Shown one piece after another: positions 45,856-52,065 of a DNA stretch of 52,065 nucleotides. Numbering within the stretch: position 1 is the stretch's first letter; the number at the start of each line of letters is the position of its first letter. The notes beneath the pieces were generated by a model, which saw only the letters and a list, made by a program, of their open reading frames with translations, was not told the DNA's origin and did not search any database. Source of the DNA: JANOYC01 sp031428675 (GTDB taxonomy: Bacteria > Actinomycetota > Actinomycetes > Actinomycetales > Microbacteriaceae); the NCBI GenBank assembly GCA_031428675.1, contig JANOYC010000042.1:1-52065 (forward strand). The letters are read 5' to 3'. The position numbers were made by a program, and so were the translations under genes.

Positions 45856-48420
45856 CTACGGCGCGGTAGCGATATTCACGAGCCGGGGGGCACGCACGAT
45901 CACGTTCACGATGCGGCGTTCGCCGATCGACCGCGTCACGTTGACCGATGCTCGGGCGAGCTTCTCCAGTTCGTCTGTGCCGATCTTCGGTGCCACCTCG
46001 AGACGGTCACGCACCTTGCCGTCGACTTGGATCACGGCGGTCACCGACTCTTCCACGAGAAGCGCGGGGTCGGGCTTGCGCCAGGTTGCCAGCGCAACCG
46101 TGGGCTGATATCCCAGTTTCTCCCACATGTCTTCCGCGGTATACGGCGCAAACAGGCTGAGCGACATGGTGATCACTTCGGCGGCCTCTCGGACGGCGGC
46201 ATCGGCGGGTCCCGCCCCCGAGTCGATCGTCTTTCTGGTGGCGTTCACGAGCTCCATTATTCGAGCGATCATGACATTGAACTTGAATGCTTCGGCGAGG
46301 CCAGGCGCGTCGGCCAGGAAGCGGTGAGTTTGTCGACGCAACGTGACGTCGCCGGTGCGCCACAGGATGTCGCGATCGCTCGTGACGTCGTTGGCGACCC
46401 GCCACGCACGAGCGAGAAACTTTGCGGATGCCGCCGGCGAGACATCCGCCCAGTCGATGTCGTCTTCGGGCGGGCCTGCAAACGCCATGGTCAGTCGAAT
46501 CGCATCCACACCGTGCTCGTCGAGCTGGTCAGACAGCCGAACCAGATTGCCTTTGCTCTTGCTCATCGCCGAACCATCCATGAGCACCATGCCTTGGTTG
46601 AGCAGCGCGCTGAAGGGCTCGGTAAACGTCACGTGCCCGAGATCGAACAGCACCTTGGTGATGAAACGCGCATAGAGCAAGTGGAGGATCGCATGGGTCA
46701 CTCCACCGACATACTGGTCGACGGGCGCCCACTTGTCGGCCTCAGCAGGGTCAAAAGCTCGGTTGTCATCGTTCGGCGACAGGTAGCGCAAGAAGTACCA
46801 GGAGCTGTCGACGAAGGTGTCCATCGTGTCGGCATCGCGCTTGGCTGGGCGGCCGTCGACCGGGTTCGTGACATTCACCCAATCGTTGGCCGCAGCGAGC
46901 GGCGATTTGCCTTTCGGCTGCAAGTCGAGTCCGGCGGTCGGCGGCAGCAGCACCGGCAATTGGTCTTCGGGAACGGGGATCAGCTCGCCGTTTTCGCCGT
47001 GAATGATCGGGATGGGCGTGCCCCAGTACCGCTGGCGGGAGATCAGCCAGTCACGCAAGCGGTACGTCTTCGCTGCCCGGCCGGTGCCGCGCGTCGTGAG
47101 GAGCTCGATCACTTTGCGGATCGCGTTGGCCTTGCTCAGTCCGTCGAGTGGTCCGGAGTTGATGAGGCGACCGTCGCCGCCGAGCGCGACCCCGGTGTCT
47201 GCCGGGTTCAGCGGCGGGAGCTCGTCGGGCAGGATGGCCTGCCCGTTCTCATCGACATCGAAGATCGGGATCGCGCCGGTCGCGGGAGCGTTCGTGTCGA
47301 CGACAACCCGCACGGGCAGGCCGAAAGCGCGCGCGAAATCGAGATCCCGCTGGTCGTGCGCCGGCACGGCCATGACGGCGCCGTGGCCGTAGTCAGCGAG
47401 AACGTAGTCGGACGTCCAGACCGGAATCCGTTCATCGTTGACCGGATTGATGGCGAATCGACCGAGCGGAATGCCGGTCTTGATCCGGCCCGCATCTTGG
47501 CGCTCGATCTCAGTCGACTTCTGCACCTGAGTGAGGTAATCCGCGAAGGCAGCCTTGACCGCGTCCGTGCTGCCGGCCACGAGTTCGGCTGCCAACTCGG
47601 AATCCGGTGCGACAACCATGAAGGTCGCACCGTAGAGGGTGTCGGGGCGCGTGGTGAACACGGTCACCGGGCTGTCGCGGCCCTCGATGACGAAGTCGAC
47701 GTCGGCGCCGATGGAGCGCCCGATCCAGTTGCGCTGCATGGAGATGACCTTGCTCGGCCACGATCCCTCGAGCTGGTTCAGGTCGTCGAGAAGTCGATCT
47801 GCATAGTCGGTGATCTTGAGGTACCACTGGGTGAGCTTCTTCTTCACGACGATCGCGCCCGAGCGCTCGGAGGTGCCGTCAGGCAGCACCTGCTCGTTCG
47901 CCAACACGGTCTGATCGACCGGATCCCAGTTGACCCAGCTGTCTTTGCGGTAGGCGAGGCCTTTCTTGTACATCTGCAGGAACAGCCACTGATTCCACTT
48001 GTAGTAGTCGGGGTCACTCGTGTGAAGCACACGATCCCAGTCGAAGGATGCCGCATAGCGGCGCATGCTCTTCTTCTGCTGTTCGATGTTGGCGTAGGTC
48101 CACTCGCGGGGGTCTACCCCGCGTTTGATTGCCGCGTTCTCTGCGGGCAGTCCGAAAGAGTCCCATCCGATCGGATGCAGCACGTTGAACCCCTGCTGTC
48201 TCCAGTACCGGGCGATGATGTCGCCGAACGCGTAAGCCTCAGCGTGTCCCATGTGCAGATCGCCCGACGGATACGGGAACATGTCCAGCACATACTTGCG
48301 CGGTCGCTTGTCGGCAGGGTCATTCGTTCGAAATGGCTTCAACTCTTCCCAGACCGGGAGCCACTTCTCCTGAAGGCGCGAGATATCGTACTCTGGCGCG
48401 TCGTCGCGGGAATCCTGCAA
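45856..48420 (-). CDS. leuS: Leucine--tRNA ligase
   Basis: A class I synthetase charging tRNA-Leu. The HIGH motif is HMGH in MFPYPSGDLHMGHAEAYAFGDI, and KMSKS is MSKS in DGSAMSKSKGN. A CP1 editing domain lies between (TVFTTRPDTLYGATFMVVAP). The C-terminal anticodon-binding and extension regions are complete. Length 854 aa is typical of actinobacteria. It starts with TTG 48420; an in-frame stop lies a few codons upstream and no ATG is near. A short out-of-frame ATG lies just upstream and could be a decoy or tiny leader. Its product would also charge the leucine run in the leuA leader. Confidence 0.96.
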   Translation of the reverse strand: MQDSRDDAPEYDISRLQEKWLPVWEELKPFRTNDPADKRPRKYVLDMFPYPSGDLHMGHAEAYAFGDIIARYWRQQGFNVLHPIGWDSFGLPAENAAIKRGVDPREWTYANIEQQKKSMRRYAASFDWDRVLHTSDPDYYKWNQWLFLQMYKKGLAYRKDSWVNWDPVDQTVLANEQVLPDGTSERSGAIVVKKKLTQWYLKITDYADRLLDDLNQLEGSWPSKVISMQRNWIGRSIGADVDFVIEGRDSPVTVFTTRPDTLYGATFMVVAPDSELAAELVAGSTDAVKAAFADYLTQVQKSTEIERQDAGRIKTGIPLGRFAINPVNDERIPVWTSDYVLADYGHGAVMAVPAHDQRDLDFARAFGLPVRVVVDTNAPATGAIPIFDVDENGQAILPDELPPLNPADTGVALGGDGRLINSGPLDGLSKANAIRKVIELLTTRGTGRAAKTYRLRDWLISRQRYWGTPIPIIHGENGELIPVPEDQLPVLLPPTAGLDLQPKGKSPLAAANDWVNVTNPVDGRPAKRDADTMDTFVDSSWYFLRYLSPNDDNRAFDPAEADKWAPVDQYVGGVTHAILHLLYARFITKVLFDLGHVTFTEPFSALLNQGMVLMDGSAMSKSKGNLVRLSDQLDEHGVDAIRLTMAFAGPPEDDIDWADVSPAASAKFLARAWRVANDVTSDRDILWRTGDVTLRRQTHRFLADAPGLAEAFKFNVMIARIMELVNATRKTIDSGAGPADAAVREAAEVITMSLSLFAPYTAEDMWEKLGYQPTVALATWRKPDPALLVEESVTAVIQVDGKVRDRLEVAPKIGTDELEKLARASVNVTRSIGERRIVNVIVRAPRLVNIATAP

Positions 48421-48497
48421 GCGTGACTCTCATTCGTTTCCGGTGCGTGAACGTCGGTGGGACGACCTGGCGGAACCGACCCGAAAGACAAGAGTAG

Positions 48498-49871
<1,374 letters not shown>

Positions 49872-49882
49872 AGCCTAAGCCT

Positions 49883-50674
49883 ATGAGAGTGACCAGCATC
49901 TTCCGGTGGCACGACGGTGAGCTGCACCCACGTGACTACTGCGACATGACAGATGCCCGCGTCGCCGTCGCCGATTCGTGGTACGTCGAAACCGGGAGCG
50001 TGCTCGCGCTGCCGCTGCACCGCGAGCGGTTTCTTCGGAACGTTCTGCGCTCGCACCCCGATCTGTCCGCCGAGGCGTCCGCCGTGTGGGACGCGTCCCT
50101 TGCCGCTATTCCCCGCGACGGCCAGTGGTTTCCGCGGATCGAATTGCAACTCGCGAGCAGCGGTGCTCGGTCTTTCGTCTTCCGGCTTCGGAGCGCACCC
50201 GACCGCACGACGAGGGTGGTCGTTGCGACCAATCCCGGCGCCGATCCGCGCAGCCAACCCACCGTGAAAGGCCCCGACCTTGACGCGATGCTTCGCGCGC
50301 GAACGGCAGTGCAACCGCGGGGCGCGGGAGAGGCGGTAATCCTCTCTCCCGAAGGCTTTGTCGTCGAAGGCGCCTACAGCGCCCTCGCCTGGTGGGAACA
50401 CGACACGATGGTCATGCCCGCCGTCGAACTTGAGCGCATCGACAGCGTCACGGCGCGATCGGTCCAGACGCTAGCGACCGCACTCGGGGTGCGGGTGGAG
50501 CATCGTTTCGCCACTCCGACCGACCTCGACGGCAGGGAGGTGTGGTCTCTGAGTGCGCTCCACGGCATCCGAATCGTCACCGAGTGGGTCGACGGACCGA
50601 GCGTGGCCGAATTGCCCGGGCGGCTCGCCCTGTGGCGCGCTCGGCTCGACCGTCTGAGGTCACCACTGCCCTGA
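49883..50674 (+). CDS. Class IV aminotransferase (ADC lyase-like, PabC)
   Basis: A 263-aa PLP enzyme of the class IV fold. The PLP Lys is probably VKGPDLDAMLRARTAVQ. The substrate end EAVILSPEGFVVEGAYSALAWW matches the family EGxxSNL region, and the cofactor Glu lies in it. Class IV members include ADC lyase, branched-chain and D-amino acid aminotransferases. The head-to-head neighbour makes aminodeoxychorismate, so ADC lyase (4-aminobenzoate formation) is the best guess. It is not certain, as the family is hard to divide by sequence. Start ATG 49883 lies 11 bases from the pabB ATG, so each transcript must be essentially leaderless or begin inside the other gene. Confidence 0.78.
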   Translation: MRVTSIFRWHDGELHPRDYCDMTDARVAVADSWYVETGSVLALPLHRERFLRNVLRSHPDLSAEASAVWDASLAAIPRDGQWFPRIELQLASSGARSFVFRLRSAPDRTTRVVVATNPGADPRSQPTVKGPDLDAMLRARTAVQPRGAGEAVILSPEGFVVEGAYSALAWWEHDTMVMPAVELERIDSVTARSVQTLATALGVRVEHRFATPTDLDGREVWSLSALHGIRIVTEWVDGPSVAELPGRLALWRARLDRLRSPLP

Positions 50675-50718
50675 CCCACGCCAATCTGATCCCCAGCATG
50701 TGAGCATAAGCTCGATCT

Positions 50719-51408
50719 GTGGGTGACTGGCTCGGGTGGGTTCTGGACATGATCGAGGCCGTCGACCCAGTGCTTCGCATTGTGCTCACCGGGATTGCGG
50801 TCATGCTCGAGACATCTGTCCTTGTCGGGCTTGTCGTGCCCGGTGACACCGTGGTGATCGCGGGAAGCACGGCAATCTCGTCACCCGTCGAATTCGCCGG
50901 TCAATTGCTTGCGGTCGTCGTCGGCGCGCTGATCGGAGAGAGCATCGGTTTTGCTCTCGGCATGTTCTTCGGCCCGCGGATCCGCTCGTCCCGGCTCGGT
51001 CGGCGCATCGGGGAACACAATTGGGTTCGAGCGGAGCGCTTTATCGCCAGGCGCGGCGGACCAGCGGTATTCATGTCACGGTTCTTACCGGTCTTGCATT
51101 CTCTCGTTCCGGTAACGGTCGGAATGAGTGTGATGCGATATCGCACGTTCATCGCCTGGACCCTGCCCGCCTGCGTCCTGTGGGCGGTCGCCTACGTATC
51201 CGTGGGCTTTCTCGCCGCCGGCAGCTACCGAGAGCTTTCTGGAACGTTGCACGTCGGCGGGGTCGTTTTCGTAGCGATTCTGCTCGGATTTGCCGCGATC
51301 GTCTTCGTGGCCAAGAAGAGCTTGGCGAAAGCCAACGCACGCTATATGGTTCGCGACCCGCGGCGAAGCGAACCGAGTGCTGGTGCCACTCCCGTCGTTG
51401 ACGAGTGA
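50719..51408 (+). CDS. DedA family membrane protein
   Basis: A 229-aa inner-membrane protein of the DedA family (SNARE-associated Golgi-like fold), proposed to flip undecaprenyl phosphate or other lipids. Hydrophobic helices begin GDWLGWVLDMIEAVDPVLRIVLTGIAVMLETSVLVGLVVPGDTVVIAG. The re-entrant hairpin with conserved acidic and Gly/Pro residues (LIGESIGFALGMFFGP) and FISRFLPVLHSLVPVTVGM-type motif (here FMSRFLPVLHSLVPV) are clear. The C-terminus is charged. It starts with GTG 50719; TAAGCT at 50707-50712 could be a -10 for a leaderless start. It converges on a betaine-type binding-protein gene. Confidence 0.88.
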   Translation: MGDWLGWVLDMIEAVDPVLRIVLTGIAVMLETSVLVGLVVPGDTVVIAGSTAISSPVEFAGQLLAVVVGALIGESIGFALGMFFGPRIRSSRLGRRIGEHNWVRAERFIARRGGPAVFMSRFLPVLHSLVPVTVGMSVMRYRTFIAWTLPACVLWAVAYVSVGFLAAGSYRELSGTLHVGGVVFVAILLGFAAIVFVAKKSLAKANARYMVRDPRRSEPSAGATPVVDE

Positions 51409-51431
51409 TCGTCACCACCGACTCCACACGA

Positions 51432-51467
51432 CAACGAGGGCGGATGCTCGTGCATCCGCCCTCGTTG
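51432..51467. terminator. Bidirectional hairpin between convergent genes
   Basis: CAACGAGGGCGGATGC (51432-51447) and GCATCCGCCCTCGTTG (51452-51467) form a perfect 16-bp stem with a TCGT loop. It lies between the DedA gene and the convergent binding-protein gene. T-runs are absent on both sides, so it may be a U-poor terminator for both transcripts. Confidence 0.7.
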
Positions 51468-51489
51468 CTGGCTCGATCGACCTCTCGCG

Positions 51490-52065
51490 CTAGAGCAGGT
51501 CTTTGCTCTCGAGCCACGCGGCAGCAATGGCATCTGCGGGTTGACCGTCGTTGACGCTCTGCGAGTTCATCTCCACGAGGTCTGCCGCGGATAACGCCGC
51601 CTGGACAGCGTTGATGACCGGGGCGATGTCTTCAGCAATGTCCGCGTTGACCAGCGGAACGACGTTCGACGCGAGGAAGAGCCCTTCCGGGTCTTCTAGC
51701 GTGACGAGATCGTTCGCGGCGATATTAGGGTCACCCGTGTAGATGTTCACAATCTGAACTTGGTTGTCCTTCAAGGCCTGAAGGGTGAGTGGCCCTCCGC
51801 TGTCCTCGATCGGCGTGAAAGCCACCGTCACGCCGTAGGTAGCGAGCAGTCCTTCTGGCCCGTAGGGGCGTGTTTCGAGCTCAGAGTTGCCGCCGAGGGT
51901 GAGCGGTTCGCTGACGTCTGCCAAATCGGCAATGCTCGTGACGTTGTTGGCGTCTGAGAACTCCTGAGTCACGACATAGGAGTCTTGGTCGGTGGCGTCA
52001 GCTTGGTCGAGAGCAACCAGACCCTCGGGAAGTGCGTCCGCGAGTTCGCCGTACACCTCGTCGGC
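51490..52065 (-). CDS. Glycine betaine/choline-type ABC substrate-binding protein, 5' end outside the window
   Basis: The frame runs from the window edge to a stop at 51490 and gives the C-terminal 191 residues of a type II periplasmic-binding fold. The pattern (DSYVVTQEFSDANNVTSIADLADVSEPLTLGGNSELETRPYGPEGLLATYG, then LKDNQVQIVNIYTGDPNIAANDLVTLEDPEGLFLASNVVPLV) is that of the OpuAC/OpuCC/ProX substrate-binding family for quaternary amines used as osmoprotectants. It is presumably a lipoprotein with its signal upstream. Aromatic-box residues cannot all be placed. The permease and ATPase are not in the window and may lie beyond the right end. Confidence 0.85.
   Translation of the reverse strand, partial: ADEVYGELADALPEGLVALDQADATDQDSYVVTQEFSDANNVTSIADLADVSEPLTLGGNSELETRPYGPEGLLATYGVTVAFTPIEDSGGPLTLQALKDNQVQIVNIYTGDPNIAANDLVTLEDPEGLFLASNVVPLVNADIAEDIAPVINAVQAALSAADLVEMNSQSVNDGQPADAIAAAWLESKDLL

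Noticed and set aside
45400..48426. A 1008-codon open frame on the plus strand
   Set aside because: It lies antisense to leuS and comEA, both of which have clear family motifs. The long frame is a by-product of high GC content.

Overview
The window is high-GC DNA with the gene order and codon use of an actinobacterium, most likely a member of the Microbacteriaceae (Micrococcales). Supporting signs are the single-chain glycyl-tRNA synthetase, an HrcA/CIRCE/DnaJ heat-shock unit, the order leuS-comEA-comEC-holA-rpsT-lepA-hemW-hrcA-dnaJ-rsmE-HIT-phoH-ybeY-corC-era-leuA-recO-uppS, frequent GTG/TTG starts and several apparently leaderless genes. Genus cannot be fixed from this sequence alone. No rRNA, CRISPR array or transposase was seen.

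Region 1 (1-2355) looks like one end of an integrated element (prophage, satellite or integrative plasmid) inserted at the 3' end of a tRNA-Asn gene (2283-2355, minus). It holds a 91-aa Cro/CI-type repressor transcribed towards the tRNA, and a divergent excisionase-like HTH protein followed by a ParB-like protein, a small unknown protein and the start of a secreted protein. Both divergent genes appear to have leaderless promoters. The repressor reading frame runs into the tRNA and ends on a stop codon antisense to the anticodon loop. This is the geometry of integration-dependent immunity, in which attP lies inside the repressor gene. The rest of the element, where an integrase would be expected, lies to the left of the window.

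Region 2 (2356-13378) is chromosomal: a beta-propeller lactonase, a 2-hydroxyacid dehydrogenase and an orphan ABC ATPase, then dnaG, dgt and dusB, a divergent YbaK-like deacylase, a DUF559 endonuclease-like gene, and glyS. The DUF559 gene has a REP-like inverted-repeat element at each end.

Region 3 (13436-26351) carries a class V aminotransferase, a coupled membrane protein and Gfo/Idh/MocA oxidoreductase, recO-uppS, and a tightly overlapped NAD synthesis operon nrtR-nadA-nadB-nadC-cysteine desulfurase with an NrtR-type operator upstream. A TRIC-type channel gene diverges from nrtR. leuA follows, with a leucine-rich leader peptide and attenuator hairpin.

Region 4 (26421-36526) holds era-corC-ybeY-phoH-HIT, rsmE, and hrcA-dnaJ with a CIRCE element. 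Two DUF4870 membrane-protein genes, hemW and a HAD hydrolase complete it.

Region 5 (36543-52065) has DUF1990, CHRD-domain, lepA, aminotransferase, rpsT, holA, comEC-comEA and leuS genes. It ends with a head-to-head pabB / class IV aminotransferase pair, a DedA protein and a partial glycine-betaine-type binding protein. The 390-bp rpsT-holA gap is packed with repeats, including a third copy of the REP-like element.
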